Part shown: one piece after another, positions 28,501 to 36,700 of the stretch
Layout of the letters: each line of letters opens with the position of its first letter
Position numbering within the stretch: position 1 is the first letter of the stretch
From: JANQTF01 sp036835375
GTDB lineage: Bacteria > Bacteroidota > Bacteroidia > J057
NCBI GenBank assembly: GCA_036835375.1
Contig: DAITMB010000030.1
Coordinates: 1-45,049 of the forward strand
Reading direction: 5' to 3'
Length of the DNA: 45,049 nucleotides
Position numbers and translations under genes: made by a program
Notes under the pieces: generated by a model
The model's input: the letters and a program-made list of their open reading frames with translations, nothing else
The model's database searches: none
Told to the model about the DNA's origin: nothing

Positions 28501-28837
28501 TTTCAGCCTCTTGCAGGGTGATCTCGAAACTGGTGTTGCCAGCAATCGCAATTCGCTGTGTGGTGTAGCCGATATAAGACACGATGATCGTGTCCGCTCC
28601 AACTGGTGCTTCCAGCGACCAGTTACCATCATTCCCAGAAATCACCCCTAGCCGGGTATCTTTTACTACAATACTGGCACCCAGTAGTGCCGTTCCTTCC
28701 GTTCCGTCCATCACTCGACCCGTGAGCGTTTGTGTCTGGGCAGCTAGATCTGTTCCAACAAGTGCAAACCACGCGAAAAGAGCTATATACAGCGTCTTCC
28801 GCAAGTAGTTCTTTGTACAAAGTAACATCATCTTCAT
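25517..28837 (-). CDS. SusC/RagA-family TonB-dependent outer-membrane transporter
   Basis: 1106 residues from the ATG giving MKMMLLCTKNYLRKTLYIAL; an in-frame start 39 bp earlier exists. After the signal peptide comes a CarboxypepD_reg-like domain (TLTGRVMDGTEGTALLGASIVVK), then the TonB-linked block DVVITALGVARDEKALGYA and the plug domain (ITIRGDKSLNINANQPLFVVDGVPI; ITVLKGANASALYGSRGANGVILI), then the beta barrel with C-terminal strand SYGFNLNLNF. It imports an unknown nutrient through the outer membrane with its SusD partner. No sigma/anti-sigma pair is adjacent. Confidence 0.95.
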   Translation of the reverse strand: MKMMLLCTKNYLRKTLYIALFAWFALVGTDLAAQTQTLTGRVMDGTEGTALLGASIVVKDTRLGVISGNDGNWSLEAPVGADTIIVSYIGYTTQRIAIAGNTSFEITLQEAENMMQDVVITALGVARDEKALGYAIQVVDGNQLTQARETNLVNALAGKVAGVQVVGTPSGVGSSSRITIRGDKSLNINANQPLFVVDGVPILNDFVGSSGRGRQDADYGNLASVVNPDDIESITVLKGANASALYGSRGANGVILITTKTGAGTRGLGVSVNSTISFENPLVLPEFQNVYGQGLNGEFGYVDGGGGGLRDGVDESWGPAFNANLLIPQYDSPRRYLNGAPSNFRGGDILSIDENGALVRDVTEIVPTPWVARPDNVRDFFERGVTLTNNVAIAGGNEQSNFRLSFTNLNQTGIVPNTDLGRNTIAFSGGIQPTDKLSVRTVINYVKTDSDNRPNNSYGTENIMYLFNCWLGRQVDLESSKDYWQRGQEGLQQFGSNYNYHDNPYFNLYENTNGQYANRLYGNIVLKYEFTDWLNVQLRTATDYNNELRTRRRAFSTQRFPFGSYGEERIVLEERNSDFLVNANRKFGEFGISLSAGANRRNFSTDYLETFAGQLLIPEIYNFGNSRVELQNSLTKTNRKINSAYAFAEISFRSGIFLDLSARNDWSSTLPIANNSYFYPSASLSVVVSDLVKVPEWISFAKFRTGIAQVGNDTDPYNLVQVFNPGTPFGNNRVYSEASQLVNPELKPEISTSIEVGADLRFFQGRLGLDLTYYDIASRNQIIGIPLSNTTGYTQKLINAGEVRNYGVEAMLSVVPVKMNNSFTWDVSFNFSANRSEVVELTDDIDSYVMADRYMTVEARVGERMGSMYAIGYQRVEDPNSEFDGEILLNSQGRPIATTERMLMGNYNPDWLMGIYNTFSFKGVRLGVLFDIRQGGEIYSHTQTVGREAGMIIETLEGRANGYDLNLEGNGVYFPGVYSSTGAGGEVVYLPNDPTLNPSARELTAREYHTSITLSRRILEYMVYDASFVKLREVQIGYTLPNTLMAATPFRNVNISAVGRNLFLWSKVPHIDPETASISGGTVIPGVESVAIPSARSYGFNLNLNF

Positions 28838-29172
28838 AAAATAAAGGAATTGAGTGATTGGCAGAAAAGCGCACACAATTCCTTAGGGGAATCCGTAAGG
28901 AAACCACAATGAAGGCACCCTCAGCAAAGGGTATCTCATTCATGTGTGCGATTGGCTGTACAAAGATGAGTGCGGGAGCTTTAGCGGAATGTCCGAATGG
29001 ATAAAATAATCTTTAATCTTTTGTTAAAGCAGTTCCAGAATTAATTATTTGGTTATCAATACCTTAACATAAAATCCTATTTCCTCCTACGTTCTATTCA
29101 GCAAGAAAAAGAAATTTGTTGCGTCGGATTCGCAGTGGGTTAATTGAATATGAAGCATGGAATAGAAGAACA
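28838..29172. other. Upstream region of susC
   Basis: 335 bp between the susC start and the rfaE1 stop. CATCTTTG on the - strand at 28961-28968 is one base from TAnnTTTG and could be the susC -7 element, giving a leader of about 115 nt; no matching -33 element is clear. The rest is A/T rich (29000-29100) with no gene. Confidence 0.4.
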
Positions 29173-30174
29173 TTACGCAGAGACGAGGGAAGTCGTCTCG
29201 GAAAGCCATCGTTCCGGGCGCACTGGCACGACGCCTGCTTCTTCGCACACAAGACCTCCAGCGAGATTGGCATATTGCGCTGCTAAGACGGGCGACAAGC
29301 CTACCGAAAGACCCAGTGCCATCATCGCAATCACGCTGTCACCCGCTCCCGACACATCGGCGACTTCGCGCCGATGTCCGCGGATATGGTGGTGCGCGCC
29401 AGCTTCCCCTACCCACAACATCCCCTCGGCACCGAGGGTGAGCAGGGTCTGTTGATGTGGCATTCTTTCTCGCAACTGGCCCACGAGCACGACCATTTCT
29501 TCTATGGAGGGCATGGAGTGAGTTGCCAGCCCCATCGCCGTGGCAAATTCGCGCCAATTGGGCTTGAAAAGCGTACAACCAGCGTAATCAAAAAAATGGC
29601 GGAATTTTGGATCTACGCACAACACAACACCGCTGGCGCTCGCCGTTTGGATCAACTGCTGAATCAATTTTTTTGAGAATACTCCTTTGTCATAATCTTG
29701 AAGGACCACGCCGCTCGCGCCAGGCAAAGCCTTGGTGAAAGCAGACAAAAGCGCCGACTGTGTTGCTGCCGTAATTTCTGAGACCGTCTCTCGATCAATG
29801 CGGAGTACCTGCTGATGCTGCGCCAGGACGCGAGTTTTACATGTAGTTTTCCGGTCCGACTCTATCATCAGCCCGTCCTTCGAAAACCCTTCTGCTACCA
29901 CGAGCGACCGCAACGACTCTCCCTGTGAATCTTCCCCACACACGCCGAACAGCGACACCTCGGCACCAAGTGCGATGATGTTTCGGGCCACATTGCCCGC
30001 ACCTCCCAGGCGCTCTTCTTCGCGCATGACCTCCACCACCGGGACCGGTGCTTCGGGAGAGATGCGGTCAATGCTTCCCCATAGGTAGCGGTCCACCATG
30101 AGATCTCCCATGATCAGCATTCGTTGCCGGGCGCAGGAGGCAAGGAACTGAGATGCCGCTGAGAAATTTTCCAT
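29173..30174 (-). CDS. rfaE1: D-glycero-beta-D-manno-heptose-7-phosphate kinase
   Basis: 333 residues from the ATG giving MENFSAASQFLASC; an upstream open extension to 30351 is not family-like. PfkB-family signatures: GGAGNVARN at 57-65 and DVSGAGDSVIAMM near residue 277 with the catalytic Asp; also DYDKGVFS and PNWREFATAMG. The length and VDRYLWGSIDRISPEAPVPV are typical of the HldE/RfaE kinase half. The nucleotidyltransferase domain is absent, so a separate RfaE2 would be needed for ADP-heptose and LPS core synthesis. It starts 23 bp after the aminotransferase gene. Confidence 0.9.
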   Translation of the reverse strand: MENFSAASQFLASCARQRMLIMGDLMVDRYLWGSIDRISPEAPVPVVEVMREEERLGGAGNVARNIIALGAEVSLFGVCGEDSQGESLRSLVVAEGFSKDGLMIESDRKTTCKTRVLAQHQQVLRIDRETVSEITAATQSALLSAFTKALPGASGVVLQDYDKGVFSKKLIQQLIQTASASGVVLCVDPKFRHFFDYAGCTLFKPNWREFATAMGLATHSMPSIEEMVVLVGQLRERMPHQQTLLTLGAEGMLWVGEAGAHHHIRGHRREVADVSGAGDSVIAMMALGLSVGLSPVLAAQYANLAGGLVCEEAGVVPVRPERWLSETTSLVSA

Positions 30175-30197
30175 GAGTGGAAGTGTTCCGTGGCTTT

Positions 30198-31391
30198 TTA
30201 CTTCAACGCGCCCAGCGCTTTGCCAAGACGACGAACTCCGTCTTCGAGCTGGTCCATGCCATAGGCATAGGAAATGCGCACATGAGAACTGGTTCCAAAC
30301 GCGGACCCTGGCACCAAAGCCAAGCCTTCTTGCTCCAAAATGTAAAGGCAAAGCGTATCAATGTCGGTCATTCGCTCACCGCTCGGACTGCGTTTGCCCA
30401 AGAAGGCTGCCAAGTCCGGATAGAAATAAAAGGCACCAGCTGGCAAGTTGACTTCTAAGCCTGGAATGGCTTTGAGCAGCGCATAGACGGTGTCTCGACG
30501 GCTCAAAAAGGCTTGCCGCATGGTTTCTACGGTCTCGTAACTTCCGTTCAGCGCTGCTACTGCGCCCATCTGTGCAAAGGCTGTGCAGCCCGAGGTAACT
30601 TGTCCCTGCACCTTGTCGCACATGGCAGCAATCTCTGCCGAAGCCGCGATGTAGCCAAGCCGCCAGCCTGTCATGGCAAATCCTTTAGAAAAGCCATTCA
30701 CGGTGATCACTCGATCATAAATACTGTCAAAGCTCGCGAGGCTCACATGAGTGCCTTCAAAGAGCATGTGCTCATAGATTTCGTCGGCTATGATATACAC
30801 CTGTGGGTGACGCTCCAACACTTGCACAAATGCCGCGAGCTCTTCGCCCGTATAAACGGTACCTGTGGGATTGTTGGGCGAATTGAGGAAAAGGAGCTTG
30901 GTATTGGGGGTAATGGCTGCTTCTAATTGAAGCGGCGACATTTTGTAATCTTGCTCAATGGTCGTCTGAATCACCTTCACATCGGCATAGACCATGTGCA
31001 GCATCGCCTCATAAGATACCCAGTAAGGAGCTTGCAAAATGGCTCTTTCTCCCGGATTCATCAGCGACATGACTACATTGTAGAGCGACTGCTTCGCCCC
31101 AGTAGAGACCACGATTTGGTTTGGTCGATATGTCAGGCCATTGTCGCGCTTCAGCTTGGCTACGATTGCCTCGCGAAGTTCTGGATAGCCAGCCACGGGC
31201 GGGTAATGTGTGTAGCCGTCATCTAATGCTTGCTTAGCTGCTTGCTGTATGTGGATTGGCGTATCAAAGTCCGGCTCGCCCAGGGTGAGTCCTACAACGT
31301 CTTTGCCAGCGGCTTTGAGCTCGCGAACTTTCTTGGAGATTCCCAGGGTAGCGGACTCGCTGAGGGAGGAGATAAGCTTGGAGAATGTCAT
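30198..31391 (-). CDS. Class I PLP-dependent aminotransferase (aspartate-type)
   Basis: 397 residues. The PLP lysine is K236 in NGFSKGFAMTGWR. Other fold type I blocks: LTLGEPDFDTP, YTHYPPVAGYPELREAI, LNSPNNPTGTVY with the conserved Asn, and IADEIYEHM. The GFSKxFAMTGWRLG form is typical of the AspB-like (Ig gamma) aspartate aminotransferases, which can also act on prephenate or other amino acids. It probably forms an operon with rfaE1. Confidence 0.92.
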   Translation of the reverse strand: MTFSKLISSLSESATLGISKKVRELKAAGKDVVGLTLGEPDFDTPIHIQQAAKQALDDGYTHYPPVAGYPELREAIVAKLKRDNGLTYRPNQIVVSTGAKQSLYNVVMSLMNPGERAILQAPYWVSYEAMLHMVYADVKVIQTTIEQDYKMSPLQLEAAITPNTKLLFLNSPNNPTGTVYTGEELAAFVQVLERHPQVYIIADEIYEHMLFEGTHVSLASFDSIYDRVITVNGFSKGFAMTGWRLGYIAASAEIAAMCDKVQGQVTSGCTAFAQMGAVAALNGSYETVETMRQAFLSRRDTVYALLKAIPGLEVNLPAGAFYFYPDLAAFLGKRSPSGERMTDIDTLCLYILEQEGLALVPGSAFGTSSHVRISYAYGMDQLEDGVRRLGKALGALK

Positions 31392-31460
31392 ATGTGATGG
31401 CGATAATTCAGCTAAGAGGAGGGATACGAGAGAGTTGCAAATGAGGAAATTCGGTCGGAC

Positions 31461-32714
31461 TTATTGTAAAGAGATTTTCCCAACGGCTTTTTTCTGCTGA
31501 GCATCTACCAACTCCACAAGATAAAGTCCTTTGGGCAGCTCGCGAAGGTCCATGCGGTGACGGGTGGAGGAGATCACTTCTTTTCGGAGTGGTCTTCCGC
31601 TCAGGTCTGCCACCGTCGCGGTGACTGTCCCCGAAAAGCTAGCTGGCACCTCGATCGTCAACCAATCTTCACTGGGATTGGGATAGATACGGAGCGGAAA
31701 CAGGGTTTCGCGGTCAATACTGACCGCGCTACCCACGGCCTGAAAGCGGCTCAAGGTATCATTCTCGATATTATCGTCCACGCCGATGCCACTGACCCAC
31801 ACTCGTAGGCGATAGGTAGCAGATATGGGCGGCACCCAAGCACTGTCATGGCGAAATTGCAAGGTGTCGTTCGGAAGCAGCACGAAGGCATCTTCGATAG
31901 CGATGGTCTGCACCGACTCGTTATTGATCTGCCAGGAAATTTCCATTTGGAGGGAATCAAATTCCAGCGTATCCAACCCGAGATTGATCACCGCGCCCGA
32001 AAAAAACAAGGTGTCCAGCGGATCCCCTACTAATGGATCAAGCGAAAACATTGCCAGATCTCTCCCTTCTACCTGAGCGATGCGGATGTCGTCCAAGGCG
32101 AGGATGAACCCGTCGTTCGTTGTTTGTCTAAAAGCTACATAGACCGTCTGCTCTCCGAATGCTTCCAGGCTCACCGAGTGATACGTAAACTCATCGCCTT
32201 CTTTCTCCACGGTCAACACAGGCGGATGAGCCAAAAATCCCTGCTCATCGGGTGTAGTGGTGCTGACCCTGATCTCGTAGGATTCTCCAAAGAGCTTGTC
32301 CTGCGAATAGGCATACCATGACAAGCAAGGCTTGGAAGGCAAGGTCAGTTGAGGTAGAATCAAATAATCGTTGCTAGGTCCATTCCCGCCAGCATACCAA
32401 CTCGGCGAAGCCATCACGAAATTGGCACTGTCTGGATCCTTAAAATCTATGACCAATTGCCATCCAGGGCTTGGCGTCAGAAATTCGATTTCGGGACGGG
32501 GGGCAAAGCCGTCTTGGTCCAGGGTTGCCCACCCTACAGGTAGCGTATCGGAGGGGAAGGTCTCATCTATCGCGGTAGAACCTCCACAGGGAAATCGGCG
32601 CTGAAATCGCTTGTCTTCCGGGTCTGCGGGAAATCCTGATCTGCTGGGGCCTTGGGCCATCAGTGGCAATGCCAGGCTGAACAACATCAAGAAAGCAAAA
32701 AGGGAACGGGCCAT
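31461..32714 (-). CDS. Secreted protein with T9SS type A sorting domain
   Basis: 417 residues from the ATG giving MARSLFAFLMLFSLALPLMAQ (signal peptide); a longer frame to 32834 is unlikely. Residues about 45-215 resemble a cleaved-adhesin/jelly-roll domain (ETFPSDTLPVGWATLDQD, SPSWYAGGNGPSNDYLILPQ, VAFRQTTNDGFILALDDI). A beta domain follows. From about residue 340 the sequence LRIYPNPSEDWLTIEV to the C-terminal GLYLVELVDAQQKKAVGKI is a type IX secretion sorting domain. It is therefore exported by the type IX system to the cell surface or medium. No catalytic motif is seen. Confidence 0.9.
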   Translation of the reverse strand: MARSLFAFLMLFSLALPLMAQGPSRSGFPADPEDKRFQRRFPCGGSTAIDETFPSDTLPVGWATLDQDGFAPRPEIEFLTPSPGWQLVIDFKDPDSANFVMASPSWYAGGNGPSNDYLILPQLTLPSKPCLSWYAYSQDKLFGESYEIRVSTTTPDEQGFLAHPPVLTVEKEGDEFTYHSVSLEAFGEQTVYVAFRQTTNDGFILALDDIRIAQVEGRDLAMFSLDPLVGDPLDTLFFSGAVINLGLDTLEFDSLQMEISWQINNESVQTIAIEDAFVLLPNDTLQFRHDSAWVPPISATYRLRVWVSGIGVDDNIENDTLSRFQAVGSAVSIDRETLFPLRIYPNPSEDWLTIEVPASFSGTVTATVADLSGRPLRKEVISSTRHRMDLRELPKGLYLVELVDAQQKKAVGKISLQ

Positions 32715-32870
32715 AAGGGCGTTGGTGAAAGTAATGGTTAACCAATTGGACAACGCCAGAAGCGTCAAAAAGAAAGTCACAGCCGTGCAAATGGATGATC
32801 CTTGCATCTGTTGACCACCTACCAGATGAAACAAAGAAAGAAACCGCTGCGTTCGCGAGGGATGAAAAAC

Positions 32871-32910
32871 AAAAAAAAACTCAAATCCCCTGATGGCAAT
32901 TTGAGTTTTT
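32871..32910 (-). terminator. Terminator of rpmB
   Basis: CTCAAAT pairs with ATTTGAG, flanked by a long A run and a T run, so it has a T tail when read on the - strand. It lies 26 bp after the rpmB stop. Confidence 0.85.
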
Positions 32911-32935
32911 CTGGGGCCTGCCAGTAAACGGAGCC

Positions 32936-33172
32936 TTATACTTTCTCGCCACGGGCGCGCATATCCTTGAGGACAGCGTAAATACCTTTTTTGTTGATCG
33001 TGCGAAGGCCGTTGGAGGACACCTTCAAAGTCACCCAGCGATCTTCTTCAGGCACGTAGAAGCGCTTCACGTGCAGGTTCGGGTAAAAAGGACGACGAAC
33101 CTTGTTATTGGCCTTAGAAACGTGGTTTCCAAAGATGGTTGACTTTCCTGTGACTTGGCAAATGCGGGACAT
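32936..33172 (-). CDS. rpmB: Ribosomal protein bL28
   Basis: 78 residues from the ATG giving MSRICQVTGKSTIFGNHVSKANNKVRRPF, the standard bL28 N terminus, ending in KKGIYAVLKDMRARG. It has one Cys only, so it is the zinc-free form. Its common partner rpmG (bL33) does not follow. It has its own terminator and a promoter candidate. Confidence 0.96.
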   Translation of the reverse strand: MSRICQVTGKSTIFGNHVSKANNKVRRPFYPNLHVKRFYVPEEDRWVTLKVSSNGLRTINKKGIYAVLKDMRARGEKV

Positions 33173-33200
33173 GATAATATGCTTAGCTGATTCTTCGGCG

Positions 33201-33229
33201 CAAAATTTATTCGGGGGAGGCAATCAAAA
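33201..33229 (-). promoter_or_regulatory. Candidate rpmB promoter
   Basis: On the - strand TTTTG (33229-33225) is followed by TAAATTTTG (33209-33201), close to the -33/-7 pattern and with the same short spacing as at gltA. The leader would be about 25 nt. Confidence 0.4.
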
Positions 33230-33366
33230 CAGTCTCTCCTGAATCGGAGGGCAAATATGCGATTTTCGATTTGAAGAACCAAAAATTTCACCAGAAAAAC
33301 TCGGAAGAAACCTGCGCTAACGCCTCCTCCTCGAAAGCAACGCACATTCTGCAGAGCTGGCGCTGA

Positions 33367-35109
33367 TTACCCGTAGATCTCCTCCGATTCGGATGGAAGA
33401 TTTTGAATGTCCAGCACCATGAATCCATCCAGGGCATTCATGAACTTGGGATCGACATTGAAACAAATAATACGCGCATTCTGCTTGATGTATTTTTTGA
33501 GCAACACGGGGAGCCTTGCGTGCCGAGGCTCCAACTCTTCGACAAGCTTATCAGCCATCTTAATGTCTTCCGAAACGCCCTCTAGCAGGCCTCCAATGTC
33601 GATTTTTCCCAGATTAGGATGAAATCGCTTTCGGGGTTTGATGTGCTTGGCCAGCTCCTGATCAAAGAAAAAATGCTGGATATAAGCCACCATAAAGCTC
33701 TTGGAGACTTTGGAATAATCATTGGAAATGCTCACTGGCCCAATCAAATATCGGTACTGGGGATGTCGCAGCAAGTATTGGCGAATGCCTTTCCAAAGCA
33801 AAAATAAGGGCAAGCGCTTGCGCTGATATTCTGGCAAAATGAAGGAGCGACCCAGTTCCACCGATTGAGCGAGCAGCGGAGTCAAGCCTTTTTGCATCCG
33901 AAACAGCGAGAAGGTATAAAAACCGCGCTTTCCGTATTTCATCATGATCTCGTCGCCCGGCCCCATGCGATAGGCTCCCACAATTTCCTCTGCTTCTCGG
34001 TCCCATAGAAACAAGTGCCGATAATACAAGTCGTATTCGTCAAGGTCGCGGTCATGTCCAGTCCCTTCCCCTACTTGTCGAAACGTCAACTCCCGCCTGC
34101 GCCCGATTTCCTGCAAACCATTCGGAATCGCCGAAGCCTTCGCCACAAAAATATCGAACTCTGCTTGGGAACAAATCAAGCCATTGTCTTGCCGAAGACT
34201 TTCTACTTCCTTGGCAATGAGCCCTTTGTCTCTTTCTGCCGCAATCTCCTTGTGCTTGGTGGGGAAAGAAAATCTCTTGCGAAAGAACGCTTGAACCTCT
34301 AATCCTGATCCCAGTGCATATACTCTGGCTCGCAAATATCTCCCAAACCGATCGGCGCTGCCGAGACTCTTTTGCTCCTTGACTGAGATGGGAGAACCGA
34401 TTTTGACCTTGATCACCGTCTGTCGCATCCGCAGCGTTTCAGAAGGGATGGTGGCCATTCGGAGGGTCGGGTGAATGAGGCCCATCAGGTGAAAAATGGC
34501 ACTATTGCCTCCTTCAAAATACACCGGGATGATGGGCACCTCGGCGGAGGCCATGAGTTTAATGGCATCCTTTTTCCAGGCCCGATCCGTGACCCCTCGG
34601 TCGCGGCGATGAAAAGTGGACACCTCCCCCGCAGGAAAGATTCCCATGGGATGGCCTTCTTTCAAATGTCTTTTGGTCTGTCTGAGTCCTTGAATATTTA
34701 AAAAAATTTCCTGCTCCGAAGCATTCAATGGGATCATCAAGTCCTGAACCTGAGGGATCTGTTGCAAAAGAAAGTGAGCCATGACCCGAAAATCCGCTCG
34801 TTTTTCGCCCAGCAACTTCAGCATAATCAAGCCGTCCCACATGCCATAGGGGTGATTGGACACCGCGATGAATGCGCCGTCCTTGGGGATTCGGTCCAGT
34901 CCTTTTCCTTCTACCTCAATGGTCACCTGCATCATGCGCATGAATTCATCGATGAATGCCATGCCTTTGAGCGAGTGTAGCTCGTCGTAGAGACGATTGA
35001 ACTTGGTGATTCCTGTCAGTCGCATCAGGGGACCAGCCGCAGCCCCCAGCTTGAATCTCTCCAGATTGGTCGCTTTGATGAAGGCTTCACGAGTAACGAG
35101 TTTGTTCAT
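33367..35109 (-). CDS. Two-domain acyltransferase, OlsF/ornithine- or glycine-lipid synthase-like
   Basis: 580 residues. The N-terminal half is a PlsC-type O-acyltransferase: SNHPYGMWDG at 84-93 is the HPxGxxDG variant of the catalytic motif, with H86 and D92 spaced by five residues, and FPAGEVS at 158-164 is the substrate motif. The C-terminal half (about 310-480) is a GNAT-like N-acyltransferase resembling OlsB: WDREAEEIVGAYRMG, FILPEYQRKRLPLFLLWKGI, YLIGPVSISNDY. This order matches fused OlsF-type enzymes that make acyl-amino-acid lipids. Whether the head group is ornithine or glycine cannot be told. It appears to be a single gene; the long C-terminal tail is unassigned. Confidence 0.8.
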   Translation of the reverse strand: MNKLVTREAFIKATNLERFKLGAAAGPLMRLTGITKFNRLYDELHSLKGMAFIDEFMRMMQVTIEVEGKGLDRIPKDGAFIAVSNHPYGMWDGLIMLKLLGEKRADFRVMAHFLLQQIPQVQDLMIPLNASEQEIFLNIQGLRQTKRHLKEGHPMGIFPAGEVSTFHRRDRGVTDRAWKKDAIKLMASAEVPIIPVYFEGGNSAIFHLMGLIHPTLRMATIPSETLRMRQTVIKVKIGSPISVKEQKSLGSADRFGRYLRARVYALGSGLEVQAFFRKRFSFPTKHKEIAAERDKGLIAKEVESLRQDNGLICSQAEFDIFVAKASAIPNGLQEIGRRRELTFRQVGEGTGHDRDLDEYDLYYRHLFLWDREAEEIVGAYRMGPGDEIMMKYGKRGFYTFSLFRMQKGLTPLLAQSVELGRSFILPEYQRKRLPLFLLWKGIRQYLLRHPQYRYLIGPVSISNDYSKVSKSFMVAYIQHFFFDQELAKHIKPRKRFHPNLGKIDIGGLLEGVSEDIKMADKLVEELEPRHARLPVLLKKYIKQNARIICFNVDPKFMNALDGFMVLDIQNLPSESEEIYG

Positions 35110-35587
35110 AGCTAAAAGTCCTTTTGAAGCGGGGGGATGAACGCTACTATTTCGGGATTGCGCATGACAAGACTTTAGGCTTTCTCATCCAAAGTTTCCC
35201 CAATCAGTCCCAAAGAGAGAAAGGGGGCGTTGGTTGCAGGTAACTCCTGTGTGAAGCCTATGTTAAGGTTTGCTCAACCCAAGGGTTGATGATACAAATT
35301 TTCAGCCTCATGTCTATCACACGCATCCACAATTTGTATTCCTCCGTTCAACAAAATAGATATTCTGTCGATGGAACGGCTACTGGCTGGTGGGCTACGA
35401 TGCGCACATCGCCATGAGTTGATAGCTTTGTTCATTCCAAAGCAAAGTTCCTTGGCGCTGCTCTTTCTGCATCTAATACGCTACGTGGAATCTTGGGAAA
35501 ATCGGAAAGTAGCGATTTGCTCCCTTGAACTCATGCGAAATTTCTGCGCAACAGAGCTTGCGCAGGGAAGATGTTCCAACCATTGTT
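35110..35587. other. Intergenic region with two inverted repeats
   Basis: 478 bp between the end of the ABC/CFFCG operon and the acyltransferase gene. It contains TCAACCC-AA-GGGTTGA (35274-35289) and the 9-bp arms ATACAAATT (35292-35300) and AATTTGTAT (35331-35339). Neither has a T tail. They could be operator or mRNA-structure elements for the acyltransferase gene, or end elements of the operon. No credible gene is seen. Confidence 0.5.
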
Positions 35588-36202
35588 TTATTGCTGAACT
35601 GCGTTTTCGAGGAGGTAATTCAAGCGATCGACATCGCTATCATTGAGTCGAAACGTGCCCTGAAAACTGCGAAATTCATCCGTGGCATACAGTTGATCGT
35701 GGTCTGTCAGCTCCAACTCCATCACCGACTCCGGGCCTGCATTGCCACAAAAGAAGCAGGAGGAAAAGGGATTGGACGATAATACGTAGCGAGGTGGGCG
35801 CCCTTCCCCTCCCGAATCAATCGGAATGACATACCCAGAAATGAGGATCTCGCTGCCCTCGAGTGACTTCACGGTCGGGCCAAAGGTGGGAAACAGCAGG
35901 TATTGACCCAATTCTTCATACATTTTTTCCTCAAACTTCACGTCTTTAAGCCTTTCCCAGGTGATCCTCACACCCAGACCTGTGGGAGTTGCACGACGGG
36001 CCTGACCCATCGCCAAGGTATCGGACGTCTGCCCTTTGTCGCGCTCCACGATCAGCACGCGCTCATCAGCATGAACTGCCTGATCAGATGCTGACTCAGG
36101 CCCGGCACTCCGCGATGTGGCTTGGTCAGGGGAAGCAGGGTCACACCCAGCAGCCAAAGCAAGACTGAGAAAGAGCAAAGACAACAAGCAATACCAGCGC
36201 AT
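35588..36202 (-). CDS. CFFCG-motif lipoprotein (DUF3299-like), paralogue 2
   Basis: 204 residues from the ATG giving MRWYCLLSLLFLSLALAAGC, a lipoprotein signal with C20 acylated; a longer frame into the upstream gene is rejected. A low-complexity linker (about 21-75) precedes the domain: ITWERLKDVKFEEKMYEELG, LFPTFGPTVKSLEG, ISGYVIPIDSGGEG, then NPFSSCFFCGNAGPESVMEL with C149 and C152, then FRSFQGTFRLNDSD. This is the fullest member of the family in the window. It is the last gene of the ABC operon, 20 bp after paralogue 3. It probably sits on the outer or inner membrane facing the periplasm and may bind the transported metal or a ligand. Confidence 0.8.
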   Translation of the reverse strand: MRWYCLLSLLFLSLALAAGCDPASPDQATSRSAGPESASDQAVHADERVLIVERDKGQTSDTLAMGQARRATPTGLGVRITWERLKDVKFEEKMYEELGQYLLFPTFGPTVKSLEGSEILISGYVIPIDSGGEGRPPRYVLSSNPFSSCFFCGNAGPESVMELELTDHDQLYATDEFRSFQGTFRLNDSDVDRLNYLLENAVQQ

Positions 36203-36222
36203 AACGATTAATTGACCAGTAA

Positions 36223-36651
36223 TTAGGGAACTCGTCGGGCATTTTCCAACACATACAGGAAAGCCTCGGAGCGATCTTGAAGTAGCAAGGTGCCCTCGAA
36301 CTCGACCCATTCATCCGCGCGAAGACGATCGGAACGCTGCAAATGAAGTCGGATCACAGACTCGGGGCCAGCGCCACCACAAAAGAAACAAGAAGAAAAC
36401 GGAAATGCGGACAAAATGTGTGCGCCTTCGGTGACGGATGTGGGCAGAGCATACCCTTTGATCCGTACGACCTGGCCATTCCAAGCCCACAATGCTTCAG
36501 AAAAGCTTGGATACATGGTCCAGACATTGTGCACGCTGTCGTGCTCATACACAATTTTTACCGATTCCAGCGTTCGCCAGTCCAAAGTAGGTTGAGCCGA
36601 AGCAGTCCATTGGAAGCTGTACAACAAGACAACAACTACGAAGAATTTCAT
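36223..36651 (-). CDS. Small exported CFFCG-motif protein (DUF3299-like), paralogue 3
   Basis: 142 residues with signal peptide MKFFVVVVLLYSFQWTASAQ. The core is VVRIKGYALPTSVTEGAHIL, SAFPFSSCFFCGGAGPESV with C88 and C91, then VEFEGTLLLQDRSEAFLYVLENA. Unlike paralogue 2 it lacks a lipobox and the FPTFGPTVKSL segment, so it is a soluble periplasmic version. It starts 49 bp after the ABC permease gene. Two paralogues of one family in tandem suggests division of labour, perhaps one anchored and one soluble carrier. The function is inferred from context only. Confidence 0.8.
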   Translation of the reverse strand: MKFFVVVVLLYSFQWTASAQPTLDWRTLESVKIVYEHDSVHNVWTMYPSFSEALWAWNGQVVRIKGYALPTSVTEGAHILSAFPFSSCFFCGGAGPESVIRLHLQRSDRLRADEWVEFEGTLLLQDRSEAFLYVLENARRVP

Positions 36652-36700
36652 AGGCTTTAGCTACTCAAGGACAAACCACATCATGCGCAAAGCATAGGCC

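Noticed and set aside
29177..29196. GAGACGA/TCGTCTC hairpin as rfaE1 terminator
   Set aside because: It lies within the last codons of rfaE1 and has no T run.
35371..35646. 91-codon + strand frame
   Set aside because: Its end runs antisense into the CFFCG lipoprotein gene and it has no protein-like features.
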